Assembly (NCBI RefSeq): GCF_020783655.1
Contig: NZ_JAJGQH010000008.1
Location: 176,151-240,150, forward strand
Length of the DNA: 64,000 nucleotides
Origin: Xanthomonas melonis
GTDB taxonomy: Bacteria; Pseudomonadota; Gammaproteobacteria; Xanthomonadales; Xanthomonadaceae
Direction: 5' to 3'
Of this stretch, positions 8,022-20,718 are shown one piece after another; the first letter of the stretch is position 1, and the number at the start of each line of letters is the position of its first letter. A program made the position numbers and the translations under genes. Under the pieces are notes generated by a model. It searched no databases. It was not told the DNA's origin and saw nothing but the letters and a program-made list of their open reading frames with translations.

Positions 8022-10913
8022 ATGCCGACGTCGCCATTGCCTCAGTCCCGAGCCCGCCCCGCTACCGGGCGCTTGATCCAGCATTCGCTCACCACCGCGT
8101 TATCGATCGTGCTGGTTGCCGGCACGGCGGCACCAGCGCGGGCGCAACAGGCAGCCGGCGATGCAACGCAAACCCTGGACAGCGTGGTCGTCACCGGCTC
8201 GCGCTTGCGCCGTGTGGATACCGAAACCGCCAACCCGGTGGTCACGGTGAGCCAGGAACAGATCGCCGCCACCGGCAAGGCGACGGTGGGCGATCTGCTG
8301 CAGGAATTGCCGTCGATTGCCGGCAATGCCACCAATCCGTACACCAATAATGGCGGCGGTACCGGTGCATCGGCGGTCTCGCTGCGCGGCCTGGGCGACA
8401 AGCGCACGCTGGTGCTGGTCAACGGCATCCGCCTGGCCTACAACGACGTCAACGCCATTCCTTCCAGCATGATCGAACGGATCGAAGTGCTCAGCGATGG
8501 TGCTTCAGCGGTGTACGGCTCCGACGCGATCGGTGGCGTGGTCAACTTCATCCTGCGCTCGCGCTTCGACGGCGTGCAGTTCAGCAGCGCCTTCGGCACC
8601 AGCAGCGAGCGCGACGGCAACCGTCGAAACTTCGCGCTCACCACCGGCAAAACCTGGGAGCGCGGTAACCTGATCGGCGGGCTGTCGTATCACAGCATCG
8701 ACCCGGTATCGGCCGGCGCACGTGCGTACTCCAGGGATGCGCTGGCATTGATCGATGGCCAGCCGGTCAAGCAGGGCTCGTCGGCCACGCCGACCGGTAC
8801 GGTCAATTTCAACGACGGTTCCACGCGGTCGGCGCAACTTGCCCAGGCCAATGGCTGCAGCCGCGTCACGCTCAACAGTGGCGTCAGCGGGCGTGCCGGC
8901 CCGGGGGATTTCCATTGTTACAACGCCAGCGCAGATTCGTATAACTACCAGCCCTTCAATCTGCTGCAGACCCCGCAAGAACGCACCAATGCCTTCCTGC
9001 TGGGGACATTTCGCTTCAGCGACAGTGTTGAGGGGTACGTCAACACCTGGTTCAGTAAAACCGAATCGGCATCGGTCATTGCGCCGATTCCGATCTTCTC
9101 CAACGGCGACAACATCCTGGTGTCGGCGCAGAGTTACTACAATCCGTTCGGCGTGAACTTCGGCACCGATCGCAGCACCGGCACCTCCTACAACGACCTG
9201 AACACGCGCGCCACCGTGCTCGGCAATCGCAGTTATCAGTACAACACCTACAACTTCCAGATCAGCCCCGGTCTGCGTGGCCGCTTCGGCGACAGCGCCT
9301 GGCAGTGGGACGCCACTTTCAACTACGGCAAGGTCAAGCAGAAGTCCATCAACAACGGGTTTCTCGACTACGCAACGTTCAATCAGGCGATCGGCCCGTC
9401 GTTCCTGGACAGCGATGGTGTGGTGAAGTGCGGCAGCGCGGGCGCGGCGATCACCGGCTGCACGCCGTTGAACTTCTTCAACCTCAACGACAGTGCCAAC
9501 CTGTCCACCCTGCAGGGCATGGTGGTCAATCCCATCGTGACCAGTGTCTATACCGTCAAGCAGTTCGAGGCCAATGCCAACGGCGCACTGTTCGAATTGC
9601 CTGCCGGTGAAGCCAGCCTGGCCGCCGGCGTCTCGTACCGCAAGGAACGCTCCACGACGGCGTCGGATGCCTTGTGGACAGGCGATGAGAACGGCCTGTG
9701 CGGGGTGATCGAATTCTGCTCGTCCACCCTGAGCGGCAGTTTCGACGTCAAGGAAGCCTATGCAGAGGCCTTGTTCCCGCTGCTCAGGGACCTGCCGGGG
9801 ATCCACGCGTTGAACCTCACGGTCGGTACCCGCTATTCCGATTACAGCTCGGTGGGCAGCAAGACCAACAGCAAGCTATCGCTGGAGTATCGTCCGATCG
9901 AGAATCTACTGGTGCGCGGCACCGTCTCGCAGGTGTTTCGCGCACCGAACATCAACGAACTGTACGCCGGCGTGGCCGGTGACGCGGCCACCGTCAACGA
10001 TCCGTGCAACGGCTATACCGGCGGCAACAGCGTGGCCTGCGCCAACGTGCCCACCGATGGCAGCTACCAACAATCGGACGGGCAGGTGTCGGGCAAGGTC
10101 TCCGGCGCGGTAGTGGCGGGCTACCAGCTCAAGCCGGAAACCGGCAGGTCCTACGACGTGGGCGTGGTCTATGACCCGGGTTGGATCGACGGCCTGTCGC
10201 TGAGCGCGGATTGGTGGCGCATCGACCTGGAAGACACCATCACCACGGTGTCGGCGCAGACCGTGCTCAACCAGTGCTATGCCAATCAGGCGAGCGCGTT
10301 CTGCGCGTTGATCCATCGCAACGGCAACGGCACCGTCAACTACATCGCCGAGCCCACCGTCAACCTGGGCAAGCTCTGGGCCAAGGGCATCGATTTCAAT
10401 CTGACCTACCGCCTGCCGGAAGCCGCCTGGGGCAGGGTCAACGCCAGCCTCAACGGCACCTACCTCACCCGCTACGACGTGCTGCCCGACACCACCGATC
10501 CCAGCTCGGTCACCATCCACAACGTGGGCCGTTACACCCAGGCCTACGGCAACTTCCCACGCTGGCGCGGCCTGGGCACGGTGAACTGGGCATTGGGCGA
10601 CTGGAGTGCCACCTGGCGTATCCGCTACGTGGGCAATACCGATATCGGCAACGCCGACCTCGACCAGAGCCTGTCCGCCGATGCGGGTATTCCCGGTGTG
10701 GTGCGCAAGATCGGCGCGTATGTCTACAACAATCTGCAGCTGGGCTACGAGGTGCAGCCCTGGCATACGCGCTTCGAGGTAGGCGTGGACAATGTCGCCA
10801 ACAAGCAGCCGCCGCTGTATTACTCCAACAATGTGGGTAACGCCAATACCGACGTGGCCACCTACGATCTGCTGGGTCGGTTCTACTGGGCGCGTGCCAC
10901 GGTGAAGTTCTGA
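8022..10913 (+). CDS. TonB-dependent outer-membrane receptor
   Basis: A 963-residue protein starting at ATG 8022 behind AGGAG. It has a signal peptide ending APARAQ, then a short TonB-box-like stretch (LDSVVVTGSRL). The plug domain follows at about residues 45-190, with the family motifs VSLRGLGDKRTLVLVNGIR and IERIEVLSDGASAVYGSDAIGGVVN. The rest is the 22-stranded barrel, ending in an aromatic terminal strand (WARATVKF). Such receptors import large or scarce substrates across the outer membrane using TonB energy. Flanking secreted hydrolases (six-hairpin glycosidase, DPP IV, GH127/GH146) point to oligosaccharide or glycopeptide import, as in known Xanthomonas carbohydrate-utilisation loci. 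The substrate itself cannot be read from sequence. Confidence 0.92.
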   Translation: MPTSPLPQSRARPATGRLIQHSLTTALSIVLVAGTAAPARAQQAAGDATQTLDSVVVTGSRLRRVDTETANPVVTVSQEQIAATGKATVGDLLQELPSIAGNATNPYTNNGGGTGASAVSLRGLGDKRTLVLVNGIRLAYNDVNAIPSSMIERIEVLSDGASAVYGSDAIGGVVNFILRSRFDGVQFSSAFGTSSERDGNRRNFALTTGKTWERGNLIGGLSYHSIDPVSAGARAYSRDALALIDGQPVKQGSSATPTGTVNFNDGSTRSAQLAQANGCSRVTLNSGVSGRAGPGDFHCYNASADSYNYQPFNLLQTPQERTNAFLLGTFRFSDSVEGYVNTWFSKTESASVIAPIPIFSNGDNILVSAQSYYNPFGVNFGTDRSTGTSYNDLNTRATVLGNRSYQYNTYNFQISPGLRGRFGDSAWQWDATFNYGKVKQKSINNGFLDYATFNQAIGPSFLDSDGVVKCGSAGAAITGCTPLNFFNLNDSANLSTLQGMVVNPIVTSVYTVKQFEANANGALFELPAGEASLAAGVSYRKERSTTASDALWTGDENGLCGVIEFCSSTLSGSFDVKEAYAEALFPLLRDLPGIHALNLTVGTRYSDYSSVGSKTNSKLSLEYRPIENLLVRGTVSQVFRAPNINELYAGVAGDAATVNDPCNGYTGGNSVACANVPTDGSYQQSDGQVSGKVSGAVVAGYQLKPETGRSYDVGVVYDPGWIDGLSLSADWWRIDLEDTITTVSAQTVLNQCYANQASAFCALIHRNGNGTVNYIAEPTVNLGKLWAKGIDFNLTYRLPEAAWGRVNASLNGTYLTRYDVLPDTTDPSSVTIHNVGRYTQAYGNFPRWRGLGTVNWALGDWSATWRIRYVGNTDIGNADLDQSLSADAGIPGVVRKIGAYVYNNLQLGYEVQPWHTRFEVGVDNVANKQPPLYYSNNVGNANTDVATYDLLGRFYWARATVKF

Positions 10914-11060
10914 TCGGGCCGCTGTATCGCGGTGGTGTGCGGCCAGATGCCATCGGTCGTGGGCGTCATGCGTGTCACGCGCGTGTTGTCGCGATTGCAT
11001 AGGCGGTTGTTGCAATGGCGCGCGCGGTCTGTGCGCGCCGACAGGAGCTAAGCTGAGCCC

Positions 11061-13442
11061 ATGACCGAGACGTATCCGAGCGAGTTGCCCAACGACCACG
11101 CGCCGAGCCTGTCGCGGCGGCGCTTTCTGGCCTGGAGCAGCCTGGCGGTTGCGGCGGGTTTCCTGCGCTTTCCGGCGCAGGCCAGCGCCGCACAACCCGG
11201 CAGCGTGCGCGCCGTGCCACTGGCGCAGGTGCGGCTCACGCCGTCGTTGTTCCTGGACGCGCTGCACACCAACCGTCGTTACCTGATGCGGCTGGAGCCG
11301 AACCGGCTGTTGCACAACTTCGTGCTGTACGCCGGCCTCGATCCCAAGGCGCCTGCATACGGCGGCTGGGAGGCGGACACCATTGCCGGGCATACGCTCG
11401 GTCACTATCTCAGCGCATTGGCACTGATGCATGCGCAGACCGGCGATGCGCAATGCCGCACGCGCGCCGGGTACCTGGTCGCAGAGCTGGCACGCTGCCA
11501 GGCGCATGCAGGCGATGGCTATGTGGCTGGCTTTACCCGAAAGAACGCCGCAGGGAAGATCGAAAGCGGCCGCACGGTGTTCGATGAACTCAGGCGCGGC
11601 AAGATCGACCCGGCGCCGTTCTACCTCAACGGCAGCTGGGCACCGCTGTACACCTGGCACAAGTTGTTTGCCGGCCTGCTCGACGTGCACGCGCATTGCG
11701 ACAATGCGCAGGCGCTGCAGGTCGCGGTGGGCCTGGCCGGCTATCTGCAAGGCATCTTCGCCGCACTCGACGACGCGCAGCTGCAGAAGGTGCTGTCGTG
11801 CGAATTCGGTGGCCTCAACGAATCCTTCGTGGAGCTGCATGTGCGAACGGGCAATGCGCAGTGGCTGGCAGTGGCGCAACGTCTGCACCACCATGCCGTG
11901 CTCGATCCACTGATCGCCCAGCGCGACGAACTGGTGCACCAGCATTCCAATACCAATATCCCCAAGCTGATCGGCCTGGCTCGCGAGTTCGAAGTGACCG
12001 GCGACGCCGCAACTGGCGCGGCGGCGCGCTTCTTCTGGCACACCGTCACCGACCACCATACCTATGCGATCGGCGGCAATGGCGACCGCGAATACTTCCA
12101 GCAGCCGGACAGCATTTCCAAGTTCCTCACCGAGCAGACCTGCGAGCACTGCGCCAGCTACAACATGCTCAAGCTCACCCGCCACTTGTATCAGTGGGGG
12201 CCGCAGGCGGCATTCTTCGATTACTACGAGCGCACGCTGCTCAATCACGTGATGGCGCAGCAGCATCCGCGTACCGGCATGTTCACCTACATGACACCGC
12301 TACTGGCCGGCGAAGCGCGCGGCTGGTCGTCGCCATTCGATGATTTCTGGTGCTGTGTCGGCAGCGGCATGGAGTCGCACGCGCAGTTCGGCGACTCGAT
12401 CTACTGGGAAGACGGGCAGGGGGTGTACGTCAATCTGTATGTGCCTTCCACGGTGCGCGACGCAGCCGGGTTCGCACTCAGCCTGCACAGCGCCTTGCCC
12501 GAGCAGGGCCAGGTCACGTTGCAGATCGATGCAGCGCCGGCCACCTTGCGCACGCTTGCGCTGCGCATGCCCGGTTGGGCCGGCGCATTCGCCTTGCAGG
12601 TCAATGGCCAATCGCAGACCCTGCAGCCGGTGGATGGGTATTTGTGCATCGAACGCACATGGGCTGCCGGCGACACGGTGTCCCTGCAACTGGAGATGCC
12701 ACTGCGTCTGGAGCGCACGCCCGACGATCCTGCCTGGGTGGCGGTCATGCGCGGCCCGCTGGTGCTGGCCGCCGATCTCGGCGACGCAGCAACGCCCTGG
12801 AACAATGACACCCCGGCGCTGATCGGCGGCGATGAGGTCCTGCAACGTCTGCAGCCGCTGCCGGCGCATGGCCACTACCACTACACCGACGGCGCGCAGC
12901 ACTGGCCCCTGTCGCCGTTCTACGCCCAGTTCGACCGTCGCAGCGCTGTCTATCTGGAGCATCGCGATGCCGCCGCCTGGCAACAACGCCAGACCGAACG
13001 GGCCGCCAGCGCGCAACGACAGAAGCTGCTGGACACCACCGCGCTCGACTACGTGGCGCTGGGCGACGAAGCCTCCGAGAAAGCCCATGCCCTGACCAGC
13101 GCCAGCTCATACGCACTCAGCTATCGCCGCCGCCCCGGCCGCGACGCCCGCACCGGCGGCTTCATCGCCTTCACCCTGCGCAACACTGCCCAGGCGAAGG
13201 TGCTGCGCCTGCGCTACTGGGGCGATGAAACCCGCCGCCGCTTCCGCCTCCTCGCCGACGGCGAACTCATCGTCAACGAACGCCTCGAAGGCAACCGCGG
13301 CCTGGATTTCATCGATGTGGATTACGCGCTGCCGGCAGCGGTTGCCGGCCGTGCCACGCTCAAGATCCGTATCGAACCGGAGACCGGTTATTCGGCCGGT
13401 CCTGCGTTCGGATGCTGGGTGTTGAAAGAGAACGAGGCCTGA
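11061..13442 (+). CDS. Tat-exported GH127/GH146-type beta-L-arabinofuranosidase (DUF1680)
   Basis: A 793-residue protein with a twin-arginine leader (SRRRFLAW) followed by a hydrophobic stretch ending QASAA. The catalytic barrel carries the metal-cysteine centre of this clan: Glu362-His-Cys364 in EHCASYNMLKLT, and the Cys431-Cys432 pair in FWCCVGSGMESH. In characterised relatives these residues bind zinc and one cysteine is the nucleophile that removes terminal beta-L-arabinofuranose, a sugar typical of hydroxyproline-rich plant glycoproteins. The CCVGSGME form is closer to GH146 than to classical GH127. It is 147 bases downstream of the receptor and is the last gene of the run; a terminator follows at 13472. 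Confidence 0.85.
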   Translation: MTETYPSELPNDHAPSLSRRRFLAWSSLAVAAGFLRFPAQASAAQPGSVRAVPLAQVRLTPSLFLDALHTNRRYLMRLEPNRLLHNFVLYAGLDPKAPAYGGWEADTIAGHTLGHYLSALALMHAQTGDAQCRTRAGYLVAELARCQAHAGDGYVAGFTRKNAAGKIESGRTVFDELRRGKIDPAPFYLNGSWAPLYTWHKLFAGLLDVHAHCDNAQALQVAVGLAGYLQGIFAALDDAQLQKVLSCEFGGLNESFVELHVRTGNAQWLAVAQRLHHHAVLDPLIAQRDELVHQHSNTNIPKLIGLAREFEVTGDAATGAAARFFWHTVTDHHTYAIGGNGDREYFQQPDSISKFLTEQTCEHCASYNMLKLTRHLYQWGPQAAFFDYYERTLLNHVMAQQHPRTGMFTYMTPLLAGEARGWSSPFDDFWCCVGSGMESHAQFGDSIYWEDGQGVYVNLYVPSTVRDAAGFALSLHSALPEQGQVTLQIDAAPATLRTLALRMPGWAGAFALQVNGQSQTLQPVDGYLCIERTWAAGDTVSLQLEMPLRLERTPDDPAWVAVMRGPLVLAADLGDAATPWNNDTPALIGGDEVLQRLQPLPAHGHYHYTDGAQHWPLSPFYAQFDRRSAVYLEHRDAAAWQQRQTERAASAQRQKLLDTTALDYVALGDEASEKAHALTSASSYALSYRRRPGRDARTGGFIAFTLRNTAQAKVLRLRYWGDETRRRFRLLADGELIVNERLEGNRGLDFIDVDYALPAAVAGRATLKIRIEPETGYSAGPAFGCWVLKENEA

Positions 13443-13471
13443 TCCCGCACACCGGCACGGCGAACAAATAA

Positions 13472-13496
13472 AAAGACCGGCGCAGGGCCGGTCTTT
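13472..13496. terminator. Bidirectional intrinsic terminator
   Basis: A perfect 10-bp stem (AAAGACCGGC / GCCGGTCTTT) around a 5-base loop, A-rich before and T-rich after. It lies between the convergent GH127/GH146 gene and htpG and can serve both. Confidence 0.85.
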
Positions 13497-13523
13497 GTTG
13501 TTTGCTGGTAGCCGCAGCGCGGC

Positions 13524-15428
<1,905 letters not shown>

Positions 15429-15668
15429 TGGGGTCGTGCTCCGTGGTGGTTCAGGCCGTCACGCGGCCGATGGCCAGGGGGATGAGGCCGTCGGCGGATG
15501 TTTTCAAGGCGCACCGGCGCGAATGTGTCGTGCCGCGCTGACCAGGCCGGGGAGGGCGGCAGCTTGGGCGACGGCGGTATCATGGCCGCCCCTTGCCACG
15601 TCGTCAGCCATGCCGCCACTCGCTTCCGCCGTGTTACCCCTGGGTCTGCCCGCCAGCGGCAGGTGGCG

Positions 15669-16795
<1,127 letters not shown>

Positions 16796-16842
16796 CCCGA
16801 TCTTCGTTACATCACCACACGCTTTTCAAAGGGAGGAGTTTC

Positions 16843-17340
16843 ATGAAACACACCATGCGCGCTCTGGCGCTCGCTTCGATCGCCGCACTGGCGGTCACCG
16901 CCTGTAAGAAGGAAGAGCCGGCTCCCACCGCCGCCGCGGCTCCCGCGCCGCTGAAGGCGCCAGCCAAGGACGACAACGCCGGCTGGAAGAAGTACCTGCA
17001 GGAAGTGGTCGGCCAGAACCTGGGCACCACCACCAATAGCCCGTTCCTGTACTACTTGCCGCCGGAGTCCGATGCCGAGTTCGCCGGCAGCTACGAGCGT
17101 CAGCTGGAAAGCGTCAAGACCGCGCTGGCGCGTGGCGTGCAGCCGGGCAATATGCTGGCCTTCGGTTCGTCCGCGTCCACCAAGATGGCCGACCTGATCG
17201 AGGCCGCGTTCAAGGACGTGCAGCCGGATTCGATGAAGGGCGTGCGCGTGCTGTTCATCGGCGATGCCGCCGAGAATGCGCGTGTGCAGACGATCGTCCA
17301 GCCCAAGGGCGCGGAATACACCTTCGTTGAAGCCAAGTAA
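16843..17340 (+). CDS. Small secreted lipoprotein, unknown function
   Basis: A 165-residue protein with a strong ribosome binding site (GGGAGGAG) 5 bases before ATG 16843. The leader ends in the lipobox LAVTAC, with Cys21 as the predicted lipidated residue. A Pro/Ala-rich linker follows, then a globular domain of about 120 residues with WKKYLQEVVGQNLGTTTNSP near its start and a terminal GAEYTFVEAK. I do not recognise the domain. It lies between coaD and a ferredoxin gene, 48 bases after coaD, and may be cotranscribed. It probably sits on the periplasmic side of a membrane. Confidence 0.8.
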   Translation: MKHTMRALALASIAALAVTACKKEEPAPTAAAAPAPLKAPAKDDNAGWKKYLQEVVGQNLGTTTNSPFLYYLPPESDAEFAGSYERQLESVKTALARGVQPGNMLAFGSSASTKMADLIEAAFKDVQPDSMKGVRVLFIGDAAENARVQTIVQPKGAEYTFVEAK

Positions 17341-17574
17341 TGCCGTACCAGGCCGGATGCGCGGGAGGGCGCAGCCGGTCGCGGTGTGCGGAGCCAGCAG
17401 CATGCTGACTCCGCACATCACCGGAACCAGCCGTGTTGGGCAGGTGTCCGACAGCGCCCCAGGCGTTGTCCATGTGCTGATCATCCGCGCCGTGCGCGCC
17501 TGCCTGCAGCAGTACGTTGCGTTCCAGCGCCTGCAGTTGAATCGCGCTGCCTCGCATCGCATGGTGTTGTCGAT

Positions 17575-17859
17575 ATGTCGCTGAAAATCAACGAGCTCTG
17601 CGTCAACTGCGACGTCTGCGAGCCGGCCTGCCCGAACCAGGCGATCTCGATGGGCGAGACCATCTACGTGATCGACCCGGCGCGGTGCACCGAATGCGTG
17701 GGCCATTTCGACGAAGCGCAGTGCGTGGTGGTGTGCCCGGTCGAATGCATCGACCCGGATCCGGAGATTCCGGAAACCCACGATCAATTGCTGGCCAAGC
17801 TGATGCAGCTGCAGCGCGATCACCCCGAATTGTACGAACAGGAGCCTCCCGCCCCGTGA
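17575..17859 (+). CDS. YfhL-type 2[4Fe-4S] ferredoxin
   Basis: A 94-residue ferredoxin. The first cluster motif is Cys9-x2-Cys12-x2-Cys15-x3-Cys19. The second group is Cys38-x2-Cys41-x8-Cys50-x3-Cys54-x3-Cys58; the x8 insertion is the mark of the YfhL subfamily. It is a soluble electron carrier whose partners are not shown by context. The stop codon overlaps the GTG start of ggt as GTGA, so the two are probably translated together. Between 17341 and 17574 I see no gene. Confidence 0.92.
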   Translation: MSLKINELCVNCDVCEPACPNQAISMGETIYVIDPARCTECVGHFDEAQCVVVCPVECIDPDPEIPETHDQLLAKLMQLQRDHPELYEQEPPAP

Positions 17860-19634
17860 GCACTTTCTTCCGACATTTTTCGACGCGGGGCCTGCTGTTG
17901 CTGGTGTTTGTGCTGGCACCGCCGGCCTGGTCCGCCGACGGCACCACGCCTGCCACCGGCGCGCCCGCGGCGGTCGCTGCGCATCCGCCCGGCGCGGCCG
18001 TGGCCAGTGGCCATGCCCTGGCCACCGACGCCGGCCTGCGAATCCTGCGCGAGGGCGGCAATGCCTTCGATGCGGCCATTGCGGTGTCTTCCACCCTGGC
18101 GGTGGTCGAGCCGATCAGCTCGGGCCTGGGCGGCGGCGGCTTCTTTCTGCTGCATGACGCCAGGACCGGCAAGGACGTGATGCTGGATGCGCGCGAGTAC
18201 GCGCCCGAATCGGCCACGCCGGACAAATTCCTCGACAAGCAGGGTGGGCTGGACCGCGACCGCTCGGTCAACGGTCCGTGGTCGGCCGGCATTCCCGGCC
18301 TGCCGGCGGCGCTGGTGGAACTGGCGGCCAGGCACGGCCGGTTGCCGCTCAAGCAATCGCTGGCGCCGTCGATCCGCATCGCCAGCGAGGGCTTTCCGGT
18401 GTATGCGCGCATGGCCAAGGGCTACGCCTCGCGGCGCGAGGTGATGGAGCGCTACCCCGGCACCCGCGAGGTGTACTTGCGCGGCGGAAGACCCATCGCC
18501 GAAGGCGACATCTTCAAGCAGCCCGAGCTGGCGCGCACCCTCACGTTGCTGGGCGACAAGGGCTTCGACGGCTTCTACAAGGGCGAGACCGCCAGGAAGT
18601 TGATCGCCGGCGTGAAGCAGGCCGGCGGGCACTGGACTGCGGCAGAGCTGGCCGGCTACTCGGTGAAGCAGCGCACGCCGATCCAGTTCGATTACCGTGG
18701 CTGGAAGATCACCACCGCGCCGCCGCCGTCGTCCGGCGGCATTGCGTTGGCGGCAATGCTGCAGATCCTGGAAGGCTGGGATCTGAACACCCTGGATGAG
18801 GTGCACCGCACCCATCTGGTGGTGGAGTCGATGCGTCGTGCCTACCGCGACCGCACCTTCTTCCTGGGTGATCCGGACTTCGTCGATGTGCCGCAGCGTG
18901 TGCTGACGAGCAAGGATTACGCGCAAGGCCTGCGCGCCACGATCAATCCGGACAAGGCGACGCCCAGCGATCTGTTGTCGGGCAATCCCACGCCGCTGGA
19001 AGACGACGAGACCACGCACTTTTCCATCATCGACAGCGAAGGCAACCGTGTCGGCGGTACCCAGACGGTGAACCTGCTGTACGGCTCGGGGTTGATTCCC
19101 AAGGGCACCGGCGTGCTGCTCAACGACGAGATGGACGACTTCGCGCTCAAGCCGGGCACGCCCAATGCCTTCGGCGTGATGGGCTACGACGCCAACGCAC
19201 CCAAGCCGGGCAAGCGCATGCTGAGTTCGATGACGCCCACCTTCATGGAATCGGCCGACAAGGCGATCGTGTTGGGCACGCCGGGCGGCAGCCGCATCAT
19301 CACCATGGTGCTGCTCGGCATTCTGGGCTACGACGCCGGGCTGGATGCGCAGCAGGTCAGCGCGCTGCCGCGTTATCACCATCAGTGGTTGCCGGACGTC
19401 ATCGACGCCGAAAGCAATGCGTTCACCGCGCAGACCGCCGCGGGTCTGAAGGCGATGGGCCATGCGCTCGAATTGCCTGGCGACAGCGCAGAGGGCGGGC
19501 GCGGCTCCAGCCATGTGTGGGGCAACCTGCAGACGGTGGAATGGGACAAGCGCCGCAACGTGCTCAGCGGCGGCAGCGACCCGCGCAACCCGGTCGGCAA
19601 GGCGCAGGTGCAGTTGGCAACGCCAGGGCAGTAA
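17856..19634 (+). CDS. ggt: Gamma-glutamyltranspeptidase
   Basis: A 592-residue precursor starting at GTG 17856, which overlaps the ferredoxin stop and follows GGAG. A signal peptide (LLLLVFVLAPPAWSA) sends it to the periplasm. The autoprocessing site is Thr387 in ETTHFSI, which becomes the N-terminal nucleophile of the small subunit. Other family motifs are present: the substrate-binding GGGGF in GLGGGGFFLLHD, LNDEMDDF, and the oxyanion-related MLSSMTPTF. The enzyme transfers or hydrolyses gamma-glutamyl groups of glutathione. A hairpin terminator follows at 19697. Confidence 0.96.
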   Translation: MSTFFRHFSTRGLLLLVFVLAPPAWSADGTTPATGAPAAVAAHPPGAAVASGHALATDAGLRILREGGNAFDAAIAVSSTLAVVEPISSGLGGGGFFLLHDARTGKDVMLDAREYAPESATPDKFLDKQGGLDRDRSVNGPWSAGIPGLPAALVELAARHGRLPLKQSLAPSIRIASEGFPVYARMAKGYASRREVMERYPGTREVYLRGGRPIAEGDIFKQPELARTLTLLGDKGFDGFYKGETARKLIAGVKQAGGHWTAAELAGYSVKQRTPIQFDYRGWKITTAPPPSSGGIALAAMLQILEGWDLNTLDEVHRTHLVVESMRRAYRDRTFFLGDPDFVDVPQRVLTSKDYAQGLRATINPDKATPSDLLSGNPTPLEDDETTHFSIIDSEGNRVGGTQTVNLLYGSGLIPKGTGVLLNDEMDDFALKPGTPNAFGVMGYDANAPKPGKRMLSSMTPTFMESADKAIVLGTPGGSRIITMVLLGILGYDAGLDAQQVSALPRYHHQWLPDVIDAESNAFTAQTAAGLKAMGHALELPGDSAEGGRGSSHVWGNLQTVEWDKRRNVLSGGSDPRNPVGKAQVQLATPGQ

Positions 19635-19696
19635 GTGCGCAGTCTGGCCATATTCGCGCCGACGAGGCAGATGCGCGGCCGCTGAGGACCAGCGCA

Positions 19697-19730
19697 GCGG
19701 CGCAGGGTGGATGGGTTCACCCTGCGCCGC
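19697..19730. terminator. Hairpin terminator between convergent genes
   Basis: A perfect 12-bp stem (GCGGCGCAGGGT / ACCCTGCGCCGC) with a 10-base loop, placed between ggt and the minus-strand gene ending at 19790. There is no long T tract, so it may be only partly intrinsic. Confidence 0.6.
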
Positions 19731-19789
19731 CGTTCGCGATGGAGACAGTGGGTGGCGCCAGTGCTGGGCATGACGCGCACTGCCTGCGG

Positions 19790-20269
19790 TCACTTGAGAT
19801 TGAAGTAGGTGCCGTTGTGTTGGGCGTCGTAGCAGGTGGCGCCTTGCAGGCGTTTGTCACCCGGGATGCCTGGATTGAGCGGGTAGATATGGCATGCGCC
19901 GAACGGTGCGGGATTGCCGGTGAAGCGCAGGGTGAAGTGCTGCGTTCCGTCGGTTGCGCTGGTATGCACGCCTCCATTGGCCATGATCGTGACCTCGCAC
20001 GTCGCCTGCGGTGCAAGCTGGCACTGCTGGAGGATGGTTTGCAGCGGTCCACTGATGCTGGCGTACATGCCGGAGATCCAGTTGTCGATGGTCGGGTTGG
20101 CGTTGCTGTTCCACTGCTTGGTCGCCAGTGCACTCTGGCTCACCGCCAGCAGGCTCATCGACAGCAGAAGGGCGAACACGCGCGGTGCGCGTGCCTGCCG
20201 CCACGGTCCGGCCGGGCATGCGTGCGGATGGGGCGTAGGGGAGAAGCGGGTGATCGATTGGATGGTCAT
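19790..20269 (-). CDS. Small secreted hypothetical protein
   Basis: A 159-residue protein. A long basic N-region precedes a hydrophobic segment (VFALLLSMSLLAVSQSALA), a clear signal peptide; the mature protein starts near KQWNSNANP. It has four cysteines in the mature part (in QQCQL, ATCEV, GACHI and ATCYD), enough for two disulfides, and a beta-rich look (HFTLRFTGNPAPF). I do not recognise the family. It is divergent from the GH9 cellulase and convergent with ggt, so it is probably a one-gene unit exported to the periplasm or beyond. Confidence 0.7.
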   Translation of the reverse strand: MTIQSITRFSPTPHPHACPAGPWRQARAPRVFALLLSMSLLAVSQSALATKQWNSNANPTIDNWISGMYASISGPLQTILQQCQLAPQATCEVTIMANGGVHTSATDGTQHFTLRFTGNPAPFGACHIYPLNPGIPGDKRLQGATCYDAQHNGTYFNLK

Positions 20270-20718
20270 GGGCGGTTCCTTGGCGGAGAGAAGCGCGATG
20301 CGAGGCGTGCGGTGCCCGCGTCGGATGCGGGTAGCCGGCGATGTCGCGCGTGCATGTGGCGATGCCGTTCGTCACGGCAGTGCCAGGGTAGATCCGGGAA
20401 ATCGGGAAGAATTGGTCGAAACGCTGGCAATCACCGTGCGTTCGATGGGAAACGACCGATGATCGCGTCGTCGCCTGTGGCGCCCACCAGCGATCGAACC
20501 AATGCGGCGGAATCGCCGACGTAGTGCGATGACGATGGCGGCGATTCGCAGGCGCGAGCCGGAATCAGCGCGAGCGGCGCGTACCACCATCGCAGTGCTG
20601 GTCCGTGCACAAGCGCCGCTTCCGGCCCTGGTGATTGCCTGCTTCCCGTACGGCCAGCTGCTGGCCGCCTGCGCAGTGCGGGCTTGTAGTCACGATGCAG
20701 CGCGGTCACCATTGCGGC
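20270..20718. other. Divergent intergenic region
   Basis: Separates the small secreted protein (minus) from the GH9 cellulase (plus). I find no gene, repeat or convincing operator here. It must hold promoters for both neighbours, but I could not place them with confidence. Confidence 0.4.

Noticed and set aside
20635..20718. Longer N-terminus for the GH9 cellulase
   Set aside because: It would place basic and Cys-rich sequence before the signal peptide; ATG 20719 gives a normal one.
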